In this document: one piece after another, positions 9,593 through 18,810 of the stretch
Position numbering within the stretch: the first letter of the stretch is position 1
How the letters are laid out: each line of letters opens with the position of its first letter
Assembly: GCF_004340665.1 (NCBI RefSeq)
Contig: NZ_SLWO01000001.1
Location: 223,945-287,944, forward strand
Length of the DNA stretch: 64,000 nt
Source: Pedobacter psychrotolerans
GTDB taxonomy: Bacteria > Bacteroidota > Bacteroidia > Sphingobacteriales > Sphingobacteriaceae
Direction of reading: 5' to 3'
The notes under the pieces: generated by a model
Told to the model about the DNA's origin: nothing
The model's database searches: none
What the model saw: the letters and a program-made list of their open reading frames with translations, nothing else
Program-made: the position numbers and the translations under genes

Positions 9593-11439
9593 TAAGAACT
9601 CAATTTATTTGTTTATTATTCATCTTTTTTGGCATTCAGTCAGTTTCTGCACAACAGAAACTGACTGCCAATAACGGCCATAGTCACAATGATTATAAAC
9701 AGCAAATCCCCTTGTTGGAAGCTTATTACGCAGGGATGGGCTCCATTGAAGCTGACGTTTTCTATCGCGATGGTGAACTTTATGTAGCGCATGAAAGCAG
9801 TGAGATTAAACCAGGCAAAACCTTAAAAAAGAGTTACCTTGATCCGCTGGTCGCCTTGTTTAAAGAAAATGGAAATCAACCTTATGTTAGTGCCACGCAA
9901 AAACTTCAGCTGGTGATTGATATTAAGGAAGATTACCAGCATGTGCTTGCCACCCTGATCAAACAGTTGAAAGGTTATGAATCTGTTTTTGATCAGTCCA
10001 AAAACCCGTCTGCTATTAAAATTGTGATGAGTGGTGACGTACCGCCAGCTGATCAGTTTAGCCAATATCCGCAAATGATATTTTTTGACGGCCGTCCGGG
10101 AAGAAATTATACTGATGAACAGTTGAAGCATATCGGGATGATCAGTGATGATCTTTCGCATTTTTCAGTATGGAATGGAAAGGGTACTCCAACACCACCT
10201 GATTTGGAAAAGATGAAAAAGGTGATTGCTGAAGCGCATCAGATGGGCAAACCTTTTCGTTTCTGGGCCACAAAAGATAGTCCGAATAGCTGGAAAGAAT
10301 TGGAACAAATGGGAGCAGATTGGATTGGAACAGATCGGCCGAACGCTTTAGGCGAGTTTTATAAAAATCGTGATAAAATGGAGTACGTCAATACCAAAAA
10401 GTATCAGCCTTATCAACCAACCTATAAAAATGATGGTTTGCCCAAAAAGGTTAAAAATGTGATTCTTTTAATTGGAGATGGAATGGGATTGGCCCAGATT
10501 CAGGCAGGTTTAAGTGCCAATTTCGGACAACTTAATATGGTTAATATTCAACATATTGGTCTTTCCCTCACAGAAGCTTCCAATTCTGATTTTACTGATT
10601 CTGCAGCAGGTGCTACGGCAATGGCAACCGGCCAGAAAACCAATAATCGTTACATCAGCATGGATGTGAATGGGAAGCCTTTACCATCCATCACAGAAAT
10701 TTTAGCGCCACTTGGCGTAAAAACGGCTATCATCACCAGTGGCGATATTACAGATGCTACTCCAGCAGCATTTTATGCGCATCAAATAGAAAGAACCATG
10801 TCGCAGGAAATTGCTGCCGACTTTCAGAACAGTTCTGTTGATGTGCTGATCGGTTCGAGGCGCAAAAGCTTTTTTGAAAATAAGGATGTCAATTTAATGC
10901 AGAAATTAAAAGCCAAAGGTTACCAGTTGCAAAATAACCTGAATGAATTTACTGCGGCAACATCAGGTAAACAATTGGTGCTATTGGAAGATTCTGTTAC
11001 CCGAAGTATTTTAAAGGGTAGGGGCGAGATGCTTAAAACATCACTTGTAAAAAGCATGGAATTACTAGGCAAAAATAAAAAGGGTTTCTTTATCATGGCT
11101 GAAGGGGCACAAATTGATCATGGCGGACATGCAAATGATTTACCTTATGCGGTTACCGAGCTGCATGATTTTGATCGGATGGTGGGTGAAGCCATGCGTT
11201 TTGCTGACCAAAATGGGGAAACACTGGTTATTGTGACAGCAGATCATGAAACTGGCGGACTTTCATTGTTAGATGCCTCGTATAAAAAAGGTACTGTTCG
11301 CGGGAATTTCAGTACGGATGACCATACCAATATTATGGTTCCGGTTTTTGCCTACGGCCCAGGATCACAAAAATTTACAGGTGTTTATCCAAATACTGAT
11401 ATTTTTAAGCGAATCTTAAAGGCTTTTGGTGTAAAATAA
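9586..11439 (+). CDS. Secreted phosphodiesterase-like / alkaline phosphatase fusion
   Basis: The 617-residue protein has a signal peptide (1-22, VSA before QQK) and two enzyme-like halves. Residues 28-260 resemble the glycerophosphodiester phosphodiesterase/PI-PLC-like TIM barrel: GHSHNDY near 31-37, E56 and D58 in SIEADVFY, and AHE at 68-70. Residues 285-617 are alkaline phosphatase: IGDGMG near 295, nucleophile Ser339 in DSAAGATAMATG, then EGAQIDHGGHAND and TADHETGGL for the zinc ligands. In principle the first half could cut a phosphodiester and the second release phosphate from the product. It is the last gene of the SusCD operon and points to an organophosphate cargo. The precise substrate is not visible. 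A hairpin lies 19 bases after the stop. Confidence 0.88.
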   Translation: MVIRTQFICLLFIFFGIQSVSAQQKLTANNGHSHNDYKQQIPLLEAYYAGMGSIEADVFYRDGELYVAHESSEIKPGKTLKKSYLDPLVALFKENGNQPYVSATQKLQLVIDIKEDYQHVLATLIKQLKGYESVFDQSKNPSAIKIVMSGDVPPADQFSQYPQMIFFDGRPGRNYTDEQLKHIGMISDDLSHFSVWNGKGTPTPPDLEKMKKVIAEAHQMGKPFRFWATKDSPNSWKELEQMGADWIGTDRPNALGEFYKNRDKMEYVNTKKYQPYQPTYKNDGLPKKVKNVILLIGDGMGLAQIQAGLSANFGQLNMVNIQHIGLSLTEASNSDFTDSAAGATAMATGQKTNNRYISMDVNGKPLPSITEILAPLGVKTAIITSGDITDATPAAFYAHQIERTMSQEIAADFQNSSVDVLIGSRRKSFFENKDVNLMQKLKAKGYQLQNNLNEFTAATSGKQLVLLEDSVTRSILKGRGEMLKTSLVKSMELLGKNKKGFFIMAEGAQIDHGGHANDLPYAVTELHDFDRMVGEAMRFADQNGETLVIVTADHETGGLSLLDASYKKGTVRGNFSTDDHTNIMVPVFAYGPGSQKFTGVYPNTDIFKRILKAFGVK

Positions 11440-11457
11440 TATTTAAGCCCATCAACT

Positions 11458-11479
11458 CCCCTCCTTTTTTAAGGAGGGG
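11458..11479. repeat. REP-like palindrome (CCCCTCCTT hairpin)
   Basis: CCCCTCCTT at 11458-11466 pairs with AAGGAGGGG at 11471-11479. No T-run follows, so it is more like a dispersed palindromic element than a textbook terminator, although it could halt transcription from the phosphatase gene. Further downstream (about 11536-11562) is a CATGCTGAACTTGATTCAGCA palindrome of a kind often dispersed in Bacteroidetes genomes. Confidence 0.6.
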
Positions 11480-11581
11480 TGCCTGAAAGGCGGGGTGGTT
11501 AATGATATAAGTGATCATATCTATAAATCACTCGTCATGCTGAACTTGATTCAGCACCTTTAAAATTAACACATGTATAAA

Positions 11582-11600
11582 TCCTGAATTATATTCAGGA
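11582..11600 (-). terminator. Hairpin after the ankyrin gene
   Basis: TCCTGAAT and ATTCAGGA form a perfect 8-bp stem with a 3-base loop, 5 bases beyond the stop codon of the minus-strand ankyrin gene. The T-run behind it is weak, so termination is likely but not certain. Confidence 0.5.
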
Positions 11601-11605
11601 AGTTA

Positions 11606-12193
11606 TCAGGATGCATTTAACAATTTTAGTCCATCATCATTTCCTTGCATAACAGCCAGGTCTGCAGCAGTCTGTCCACGGGCATCCTTCATTTCTGTAT
11701 TTGCACCGTTAGCAAGCAATAATTGCAACACATCGTTTCTTCCAAACATGCTGGCAAACATCAGTGCTGTGCCACCATTACCATGCTGAAGGTCGAGATT
11801 TGCGCCACGTTCAACCAAGAGTTTAGCAATTTCAATATAACCTTTAAAGCTTACCCCCATAAGTGCCGTATTGCCCCCATCATCGGCAACATTAATATCT
11901 GCTCCGGCATCAAGTAGCAATTTAGCAGCTGCTAACTGATTGTTATAACAAGCAATAATCAGTGGCGTAAATCCTTTTTCATCGCGTGCATTTAAATTGG
12001 CATTCCTGCGAATCAGTTCCTGTAAAACTTCCATTTCGCCTTTTCTTGCGGCGGGTATCATTAACTGGTCGATATTTTCCATGCAATCAAAACCATAGAA
12101 TCCCATCAAAGTTTGCCTGATGAACAGTTTATTTGATGATTTTGATAGGTGTTGTATTTTATCCTTAAGAAGCGGCGGTTTTATTATTAGCAT
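11606..12193 (-). CDS. Ankyrin-repeat protein next to the catalase operon
   Basis: The product (up to 195 residues) has about four ankyrin repeats from residue 45 onward, recognisable by GFTPLIIACYNNQLAAAKLLLDAGADINVAD, GNTALMGVSFKGYIEIAKLLVERGAN and GGTALMFASMFGRNDVLQLLLANGAN taken as successive units. There is no signal peptide. The true start may be Met38 (MENIDQL), because residues 1-37 lack ankyrin character; the longer start is kept since nothing excludes it. Ankyrin genes linked to catalase genes are known from other bacteria, for example ankB beside katB in Pseudomonas aeruginosa. Here the gene diverges from the ferritin-like/catalase operon, so a protein-binding role in peroxide defence is plausible but inferred. 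Confidence 0.85.
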   Translation of the reverse strand: MLIIKPPLLKDKIQHLSKSSNKLFIRQTLMGFYGFDCMENIDQLMIPAARKGEMEVLQELIRRNANLNARDEKGFTPLIIACYNNQLAAAKLLLDAGADINVADDGGNTALMGVSFKGYIEIAKLLVERGANLDLQHGNGGTALMFASMFGRNDVLQLLLANGANTEMKDARGQTAADLAVMQGNDDGLKLLNAS

Positions 12194-12400
12194 ATCATTG
12201 AAATAAAAGTATTTATCGCCGTAAAACTCTCAAAACTATTTCGTGTCGGCATGGGTTGTCTTAAGACATAATGCTGCTGAAACGAAACCTTGGATAAATG
12301 AGTTTACCTGATGATGAAATATAAATATCTCAGATCATCAGATCGCTTGCCAAATCCTTCTAATGCAGTCCACAAACATCAAATTAAACAAAACATCAAT

Positions 12401-12955
12401 ATGAAAAAACAGGAAAGCGGTACTGAACCAAAGTTAAGTACTAAAACCAATAAAGATTCTTCTTCAGCGCTCCAGGAACTTTTTACCGATGGCATCCGCG
12501 ATCTATATTGGGCAGAAAATCATCTGGTTAAGGCATTGCCTAAAATGATTTCTGCGGCTACGGCATCAAAACTTGTTTCTGCACTTGAATCTCATCTGGA
12601 AGAAACAAAAACGCATGTATCCAGATTAGAGCAGATTTTCGAATTACTTGGAGAAAAAGCAATTGCAAAGAAATGTGATGCCATGGAAGGTATTACTAAA
12701 GAAGGCGAAGGCATTGTAGAAGAAACAGAACCAGGTACTGCCACACGTGATGTAGGTATTATTTTGGCCTCTCAAAAAGTAGAACATTATGAAATTGCAT
12801 CTTATAGTGGTTTAATTCAACTGGCTACCACATTGGGTTTAACAGAAGTGGGCGATATTTTGGAAGAGACGCTGTCTGAAGAGAAAAATGCGGATACAAA
12901 ACTATCGGATATCGCTGGAAACGAAATCAATTACAAAGCAGCAGAGGAAGCTTAA
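12401..12955 (+). CDS. YciE/YciF-type ferritin-like protein (DUF892)
   Basis: From the ATG at 12401 the protein has 184 residues. An in-frame ATG at 12311 would add 30 basic residues with no family character, so the later start is chosen. After a polar N-terminus the four-helix DUF892 core begins at ALQELFTDGIRDLYWAENHL and continues with LVSALESHLEETKTHVSRLEQIF and VEHYEIASYSGLIQLA. The E, H and E-x2-H positions are the expected di-iron ligands of this ferritin-like family. These proteins are linked to stress responses and are often encoded beside catalases. The catalase gene starts 12 bases downstream, so the two form an operon. Confidence 0.88.
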   Translation: MKKQESGTEPKLSTKTNKDSSSALQELFTDGIRDLYWAENHLVKALPKMISAATASKLVSALESHLEETKTHVSRLEQIFELLGEKAIAKKCDAMEGITKEGEGIVEETEPGTATRDVGIILASQKVEHYEIASYSGLIQLATTLGLTEVGDILEETLSEEKNADTKLSDIAGNEINYKAAEEA

Positions 12956-12966
12956 GATAAAATATT

Positions 12967-15159
12967 ATGGCGAAGAAATCAGTAGACAATACCAGTAAAC
13001 CTGCGCAGGTTGAAAATGATAAAACCACCAAGCTGGAAGAGTTTGTTGCCGATAGTACAGGGCAACAATTGACAACCAACCATGGGGTAAAAATTAGTGA
13101 CGATCAGAATTCCTTAAAAGCTGGCGACAGGGGAGCAACCTTGCTGGAAGATTTTATCCTTAGGGAGAAAATCACGCATTTTGATCATGAGCGTATTCCA
13201 GAACGTGTGGTTCATGCGAGAGGATCAGCCGCTCATGGCGTTTTTAAAGTGTATGAAGATATGTCTGAAGTTACAAGAGCAGCATTTCTTTGTGATCCGG
13301 GTACAGAAACACCTGTTTTCGTTAGGTTTTCAACGGTAGCAGGATCAAGAGGATCAACCGATCTGGCCAGAGACGTAAGGGGTTTCGCAGTTAAGTTTTA
13401 TACACAAGAAGGAAATTTCGATCTGGTTGGAAACAATATGCCTGTCTTTTTTATTCAGGATGCCATAAAGTTCCCCGATTTGATACATGCTGTAAAACCT
13501 GAACCTGATAATGAAATGCCTCAGGCTGCATCGGCACATGATACTTTTTGGGATTTTATTTCGCTACTTCCTGAATCGGCACACATGATCATGTGGGCTA
13601 TGAGTGATCGTGCCTTACCAAGAAGTTACCGCATGATGGAAGGTTTCGGTGTACATACTTTCAGGTTCGTTAACGCCTCTGGCGTGGCGAGTTTTGTTAA
13701 ATTTCACTGGAAACCACTTTTAGGTGTGCATTCAGTTGCGTGGGATGAAGCTCAGAATATTTCTGGAAAGGATCCTGATTTTCATAGAAGAGATCTTTGG
13801 GATGCCATTGAAGCTGGTGCTTTCCCCGAATGGGAATTAGGTGTTCAGATTATACCGGAAGAAGATGAATTTAAATTTGATTTTGACCTTTTAGATTCTA
13901 CTAAACTTATTCCAGAAGAATTGGTTCCTGTGCAAAGAATCGGTAAAATGACGCTGAACCGCAATCCAGATAACTTTTTTGCAGAAACAGAGCAGGTAGC
14001 CTATCACATTGGTCATGTAGTACCCGGAATTGATTTTACCAATGATCCGTTATTGCAAGGCAGACTTTTCTCTTATACGGATACCCAGTTAATTAGGTTA
14101 GGTGGACCAAATTTTCATGAAATTCCAATTAATCGTCCGGTAATTTCTGTCCATAATAATCAGCGAGACGGCCACATGCGCCAAACCATTAATCGTGGAA
14201 AAACAAGTTACGGGCCAAATGCCATTGCTGCAAATGATCCACAACAAACTACTGCTGCAAACGGCGGTTTTACCAGTTATAATGAAAGAATAGATGCCAG
14301 AAAGATTAGGGCCAGGAGCAAAAGTTTCTTAGACCATTTTTCTCAGGCGAAATTGTTTTTCGATAGCCAATCTGACCCTGAAAAAAATCACTTAATTGAT
14401 GCCCTTTGTTTTGAATTGGGGAAAGTGAAAATGGTGCCTATCCGTGAGCGTATGCTCGGCGTTTTAGCACATATTGATAAAGGTCTTGCTGCCGCCGTTG
14501 CTTATTCACTTGGTTTACATGTGCCTGAAATTCCATTAGCAGAACTTAATGGAAGTGTTCCTGCTGATGCTGATCCTGCAGATTATGCATCTGAGAAGAA
14601 AGAAGGTCCATTGGCTAAATCTGAAGCTTTAAGTATGGCCAATACCATCAAAGATTCGATTGTAACCAGAAAAATTGCCATTCTGGCTGCGGATGGTGTA
14701 GATGGAAAATCATTAAGCACCGTAAAAGATGCATTGGTTGCTAAAGGCGCAGTAGTTCATATTATTGCACCTAAGCTGGGTGAGATCATCTCGGCAGAAG
14801 ATCAGCATATTCAGGTAGATGAAAGTTTTCTAACAGCTGCATCTGTACTTTATGATGCCGTGTATGTTCCCGGAGGAACGAATAGCGTAGCGAGTTTAGA
14901 AGCTGAAGCTAATGCTGTTCATTTCCTGAATGAAGCCTTTAAACATTGCAAGGCGATTGCTGCAGATGATGCTGCCATTCAAGTATTGGAGGCGGGTTAT
15001 TTCCATAAGAAACTTCCGGCAGAATATTCTGCCGAAACAGTACTTAGAGAAGGTATTATTGTATCAGATGATCTTTCTACTTTAACAGATTTGTTTGCTC
15101 AAATGATTGCGATGCACAGATTCTGGGATAGGGAAGTACCAAGAAAAATTCCGGCTTAA
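12967..15159 (+). CDS. katE: Large-subunit monofunctional catalase (HPII/KatE type)
   Basis: The 730-residue enzyme has the catalase core from about 45 to 540. The catalytic His83 sits in [26 protein letters not shown] and [21 protein letters not shown] (distal-side Asn) follow; the proximal haem Tyr lies in [15 protein letters not shown]. Residues 570-730 form the extra flavodoxin/DJ-1-like C-terminal domain found only in large-subunit catalases ([27 protein letters not shown]). It converts hydrogen peroxide to water and oxygen in the cytoplasm. It is the second gene of an operon with the ferritin-like protein, and a strong terminator follows. Confidence 0.97.
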   Translation: MAKKSVDNTSKPAQVENDKTTKLEEFVADSTGQQLTTNHGVKISDDQNSLKAGDRGATLLEDFILREKITHFDHERIPERVVHARGSAAHGVFKVYEDMSEVTRAAFLCDPGTETPVFVRFSTVAGSRGSTDLARDVRGFAVKFYTQEGNFDLVGNNMPVFFIQDAIKFPDLIHAVKPEPDNEMPQAASAHDTFWDFISLLPESAHMIMWAMSDRALPRSYRMMEGFGVHTFRFVNASGVASFVKFHWKPLLGVHSVAWDEAQNISGKDPDFHRRDLWDAIEAGAFPEWELGVQIIPEEDEFKFDFDLLDSTKLIPEELVPVQRIGKMTLNRNPDNFFAETEQVAYHIGHVVPGIDFTNDPLLQGRLFSYTDTQLIRLGGPNFHEIPINRPVISVHNNQRDGHMRQTINRGKTSYGPNAIAANDPQQTTAANGGFTSYNERIDARKIRARSKSFLDHFSQAKLFFDSQSDPEKNHLIDALCFELGKVKMVPIRERMLGVLAHIDKGLAAAVAYSLGLHVPEIPLAELNGSVPADADPADYASEKKEGPLAKSEALSMANTIKDSIVTRKIAILAADGVDGKSLSTVKDALVAKGAVVHIIAPKLGEIISAEDQHIQVDESFLTAASVLYDAVYVPGGTNSVASLEAEANAVHFLNEAFKHCKAIAADDAAIQVLEAGYFHKKLPAEYSAETVLREGIIVSDDLSTLTDLFAQMIAMHRFWDREVPRKIPA

Positions 15160-15184
15160 ATTGTAAGCCAGGTATTATTATACG

Positions 15185-15213
15185 AAGACCGGTGAGAAGC
15201 CGGTCTTTTTTTT
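15185..15213 (+). terminator. Rho-independent terminator of the catalase operon
   Basis: AAGACCGG (15185-15192) and CCGGTCTT (15200-15207) form an 8-bp GC-rich stem with a 7-base loop, followed by a run of T. Confidence 0.92.
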
Positions 15214-15279
15214 GTCTGGTGCATTTCGCAGAAGACTATTTTAAATCATTTACTATTAGATAATTTTAATTAACAGCAT

Positions 15280-15570
15280 ATGGATAATCAAAAACATGTT
15301 CCTCGCTTGACTGAGGCACAGCAGAAAAAATTTGAAGAAGGACTTTTTGAAACCCGCTGGACTGAAGCTGGAGAACCTTATTTCGTCGTGGAAGACGGGG
15401 TTGATCTGAAAGAATTTGCAGCATTAGCCAAAATGGTTTTAGAAAGCAAGAAAGAGATTGCACATGATTTTACTTCAAAAGTAATCGATAAATCAGGTGA
15501 AGAGGAAGTAACTTTTGAATATCAATCAGGTTGGTTTCTGGAGGGCTTAGGTGAATTGCCTTTAAACTAA
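15280..15570 (+). CDS. Small uncharacterised protein, 96 residues
   Basis: I do not recognise this protein. It is acidic and soluble, with no signal peptide or membrane segment. It opens MDNQKHVPRLTEAQQKKF, has a beta-like stretch (GEPYFVVEDGVDLKEF), a helix (AALAKMVLESKKEIAHDF) and a second beta-like stretch (EEVTFEYQSGWFLEGLGELPLN). It lies between the catalase terminator and a strong convergent hairpin, so it is an independent transcription unit. Balanced codon use and the flanking signals make it a likely real gene. Confidence 0.6.
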   Translation: MDNQKHVPRLTEAQQKKFEEGLFETRWTEAGEPYFVVEDGVDLKEFAALAKMVLESKKEIAHDFTSKVIDKSGEEEVTFEYQSGWFLEGLGELPLN

Positions 15571-15619
15571 CAGAAGATTCTTTTAGTAATTTATCTTTAA
15601 GCAGCTAAAATAGCTATAT

Positions 15620-15665
15620 AACAGCATGTCCACCTTGAAACTTAATTCAAGGTGGACATGCTGTT
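15620..15665. terminator. Strong bidirectional hairpin
   Basis: A perfect 20-bp inverted repeat (15620-15639 and 15646-15665) with a 6-base loop lies between two convergent genes. It can form on either strand. The T-run is short, so it may combine termination with mRNA 3'-end protection. Confidence 0.8.
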
Positions 15666-15685
15666 GGTTTCATTTGTGCTGTGTA

Positions 15686-15871
15686 CTAGTTTTTTACTTC
15701 GGCTTTTTTAGCTTCAGCTTTTTTTGCTGCGTGCTTACCATGTGCTTTTTTCACTTTTTTAACCTGTGTAGTATCAGCTTTTGCTTTTGCAGGTGTTTTA
15801 GTTTGTGCGCTAACTGTGTTTACAGTAAAAGCTGCTACTAGGGCGATCATTAAAACTTTAATTGCTTTCAT
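15686..15871 (-). CDS. Small secreted lysine/alanine-rich protein
   Basis: The 61-residue product has a clear signal peptide (MKAIKVLMIALVAAFTVNTVSA, then QTKTPAK). The mature part of about 39 residues is nearly all K, A, T, V, E and H (AHGKHAAKKAEAKKAEVK). No fold or enzyme motif is visible. Similar short Lys/Ala-rich periplasmic or surface peptides occur in Bacteroidetes, with unknown role; nucleic-acid or polyanion binding is only a guess from the charge. The signal peptide and the convergent hairpin support expression. Confidence 0.6.
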   Translation of the reverse strand: MKAIKVLMIALVAAFTVNTVSAQTKTPAKAKADTTQVKKVKKAHGKHAAKKAEAKKAEVKN

Positions 15872-15956
15872 TTTCTTATAGTTTATAAATTATTAAACCT
15901 TGTTAATTGTTCCATAAATGTCTACATCCTAAATGAAGATTTAATGAATATTAAAA

Positions 15957-17206
15957 ATTCGCAATTAAATCATTCGACTTACGAAGTTTCGGTGGAATGG
16001 TGTGCAGGGGAAACTTCGTCAGTCTGAAATAGATTTAATGGATTGATGCTTGGTTTCTTAAACTGGCGAAGTTCTACTACGCTCGTGGCCTTTGAAACTT
16101 CGCAAGTTGATCATTCGACTTACGAAGTTTCGGTGGAATGGTGCGCAGGGGAAACTTCGTCAGTCTGAATGTAGCATTTGGAATATGAAAATCCGTCATT
16201 GCGAACTGAAGGGTAGGGCTTAGTAATGGAGTGAAGCAATTTGATTCGTTAAAATAGATTGCTTCGTAGGCAAAAAAGCCAACTCGCGTTGACGAAATAT
16301 AAAAATCCGTCATTAGCATTGCTTTATTTAAAACTGGCGAAGTTCTACCACGCTCTTGGCCTTTGAAACTTCGCAAGTTGATCATTCGACTTACGAACTT
16401 TCGGTGGAATGGTGTGGCAGGGACAACTTCATCAGTCTGAATGTAGCGTTTGGAATATGAAAATCCGTCATTGCGAACTGAAGGGTAGGGCTTTTGTAAT
16501 GGAGTGAAGCAATTTGATTCGTTAAAATAGATTGCTTCGTAGGCAAAAAAGCCAACTCGCAACGACGAAATATAAAAATCCGTCATTAGCATTGCTTTAT
16601 TTAAAACTGGCGAAGTTCTACCACGCTATTGGCCTTTAAAACTTCGCAAGTTGATAACTCGACTTACGAAGTTTTGGTGGAATGGTGTGCAGGGGAAACT
16701 TCGTCAGTCTGAATGTAGCGTTTGGAATATGAAAATCCGTCATTGCGAACTGAAGGGCAGGCTTAGTAATGGAGTGAAGCAATCTACTTTGTGAAATTTA
16801 TGAAGGAGATTGCTTCAGCAGATGAAGAATCTGCTTCGCAATGACGAAATATAAAAATCCGTCATTAGCATTGTTTTATTTAAAACTGGCGAAGTTCTAC
16901 TACGCTCGTGGCCTTTGAAACTTCGCAAGTTGATAACTCGACTTACGAAGTTTCGGTGGAATGGTGTGCAGGGGAAACTTCGTCAGTCTGAATGTAGCGT
17001 TTGGAATATGAAACCCGTCATTGCGAACTGAAGGGTAGGGCTTAGTAATGGAGTGAAGCAATTTGATTCGTTAAAATAGACTGCTTCGTAGGCAAAAAAG
17101 CCAACTCGCAATGACGAAATATAAAAATCCGTCATTAGCATTGCTTTATTTAAAACTGGCGAAGTTCTACTAAGCTCTTGGCCTTTGAAACTTCGCAAGT
17201 TAATTG
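15957..17206. repeat. Tandem array of about 272-bp imperfect repeats with internal palindromes
   Basis: The motif AACTGGCGAAGTTCTAC recurs at 16061, 16332, 16605, 16884 and 17154, spacings of 271, 273, 279 and 270 bases, and a partial unit precedes the first. Each unit contains GCGAAGTT...AACTTCGC, then ACGAAGTTTC...GAAACTTCGT, then a CCGTCATTGCGAACTGAAG segment. The array fills the 1.4-kb gap between the Lys/Ala-rich gene and the L,D-transpeptidase gene. Open frames inside it (16077-16592 and 16983-17198, reverse) repeat with the array and are not believed. It is not a CRISPR because nothing unique separates the units. Confidence 0.9.
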
Positions 17207-17277
17207 TATGTATCCATTCATTTTTAGTTAAATGAAAATTGGTAAAACAAATACTACATAAATGGGATTATATCCGC

Positions 17278-18810
17278 ATGTATTTATGGAGTTTTAAAAA
17301 GCCGGCCTTAACTGGCTTATTGGTGCTGACATTATTCAGCTTAACTATTATCACAAGTTGCAGAAAAAATAAATCCCAGGTTGGTGCTCATCTGGCTAAA
17401 GAAACCGGAAACAAAATCTTTAGTCAGATTGATATGGAAGAATTTGGGCAGAAATTAAAGTTGGCAATTGCTAGCCGTTCCAAAACACTACAAAATCCTA
17501 AATTTACTGATGCCTTATATGCCGCTCATCAATATGAACCTATATTGGTTGAGAAATATTTTCCAGATAGCGGGCTTTTAAAGGCGGTAGATGTCATTGC
17601 CCAGGTTGAAGATCATGGTTTATCTCCCGAAAAATTTAAGGTTTCGAAATTTAAATCCATTCTGGAAAAAATTTATCAGAAGTCTGAAGTAAAAGATTTG
17701 GATGCGGCTTATCAAACGCTTATTGATCTTGAACTCGCCGCAAGTTATACCATTACCACCTATAGTCAGGCTATGGAATTTGGGTTGGTTAGTCCGCGAA
17801 AGATTTATGCACAATATTACACCAAGACCAAAAGGCCGGATTCATTGAGTTTTAGAAAACCTTATCAAACTAAAAACCTGAATACCTTTTTAGATAGCAT
17901 TCAGCCTCAGGGGGCAGATTATAAAATGTTGCAACAGGCCTTGAAGCAGCATACGCTTGCACCCGGTCGTTCTGCTGAAGAAAGCAAGCGATTAATTGCT
18001 GTAAACCTGGAACGTTTGCGCTGGCAGAATAACCCTACAGAAGATAAGTATGTATGGGTAAACATTCCCGAATTTCAATTACAGGTGATTGAAAAGGGCC
18101 AGGTTTCTTTAGCCATGAAAGTATGCGTGGGTGAAGGACGGAACCAAAATATGGCTCCTTCATTAACTGAATATGATGATAATGAACTAGAGAAGGACCG
18201 ACCATTTAACAGGGAAACGCCACAGCTTAAAAGTTTGATTCATAGTGTTCAGGTAAATCCAGTTTGGAATATTCCAGAAAGTATTGCAAGCAATGAGATT
18301 GCCAAATACGCAGCAAAAGATCGTTATTATTTGGGTAATAAAAATATCGATGTGTTTTATAAAGGAAAACTGGTAGAAGATCCAGAAACAATTGACTGGT
18401 CTGCAGCTGATGTTGGCAAAACCTATACTTTTAAACAGCGTCCGGGTGATGATAACTCACTTGGTAAAATTAAATTTCTGTTTAATAACCAAAGTAGTGT
18501 TTATTTGCACGATACACCAGCTAAAGCCGCCTTTAATCAACCTGTTAGGGCGGTAAGCCATGGCTGCGTAAGGGTAGAGCAGCCAGAGGAATTGGCTAAA
18601 GCACTTTTTGGTACCGGAAATAAGTTTGACCGAATCAGTACCGGAATGATGAGTAAAGATCCTAAAGCTGAAAATATTTCGCTTCCAAAGCAAATTCCAG
18701 TATACCTTAGCTATTTTACCTGTTGGCGGAATACAGCGGGCGAACTGAAATTTGCAAAGGATATTTATGGATTGGATGCCGTATTATATACACATCTTTT
18801 CAGAAGCTAA
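17278..18810 (+). CDS. Lipoprotein L,D-transpeptidase (YcbB/LdtD-like)
   Basis: I choose the ATG at 17278, giving a 510-residue protein starting MYLWSFKKPALTGLLVL with a lipobox ending ITSC. A TTG at 17239 would add 13 residues and spoil the signal. Residues 40-250 are the helical scaffold typical of YcbB-type enzymes. The YkuD catalytic domain runs from about 270 to 450, with the nucleophile Cys in SHGCVRV and the upstream His in the HDTPAK segment. The enzyme would form 3-3 cross-links or attach proteins to peptidoglycan in the periplasm. Its stop overlaps the stop of the convergent L,D-transpeptidase gene by 4 bases. Confidence 0.92.
   Translation: MYLWSFKKPALTGLLVLTLFSLTIITSCRKNKSQVGAHLAKETGNKIFSQIDMEEFGQKLKLAIASRSKTLQNPKFTDALYAAHQYEPILVEKYFPDSGLLKAVDVIAQVEDHGLSPEKFKVSKFKSILEKIYQKSEVKDLDAAYQTLIDLELAASYTITTYSQAMEFGLVSPRKIYAQYYTKTKRPDSLSFRKPYQTKNLNTFLDSIQPQGADYKMLQQALKQHTLAPGRSAEESKRLIAVNLERLRWQNNPTEDKYVWVNIPEFQLQVIEKGQVSLAMKVCVGEGRNQNMAPSLTEYDDNELEKDRPFNRETPQLKSLIHSVQVNPVWNIPESIASNEIAKYAAKDRYYLGNKNIDVFYKGKLVEDPETIDWSAADVGKTYTFKQRPGDDNSLGKIKFLFNNQSSVYLHDTPAKAAFNQPVRAVSHGCVRVEQPEELAKALFGTGNKFDRISTGMMSKDPKAENISLPKQIPVYLSYFTCWRNTAGELKFAKDIYGLDAVLYTHLFRS

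Noticed and set aside
16077..17198. Reverse-strand open frames of 171 and 71 residues
   Set aside because: They lie wholly in the 272-bp tandem array, repeat with it, and have no family or signal features.
15957..17206. Possible CRISPR array
   Set aside because: The repeats are about 272 bases long and contiguous, with no unique spacers and no cas genes.
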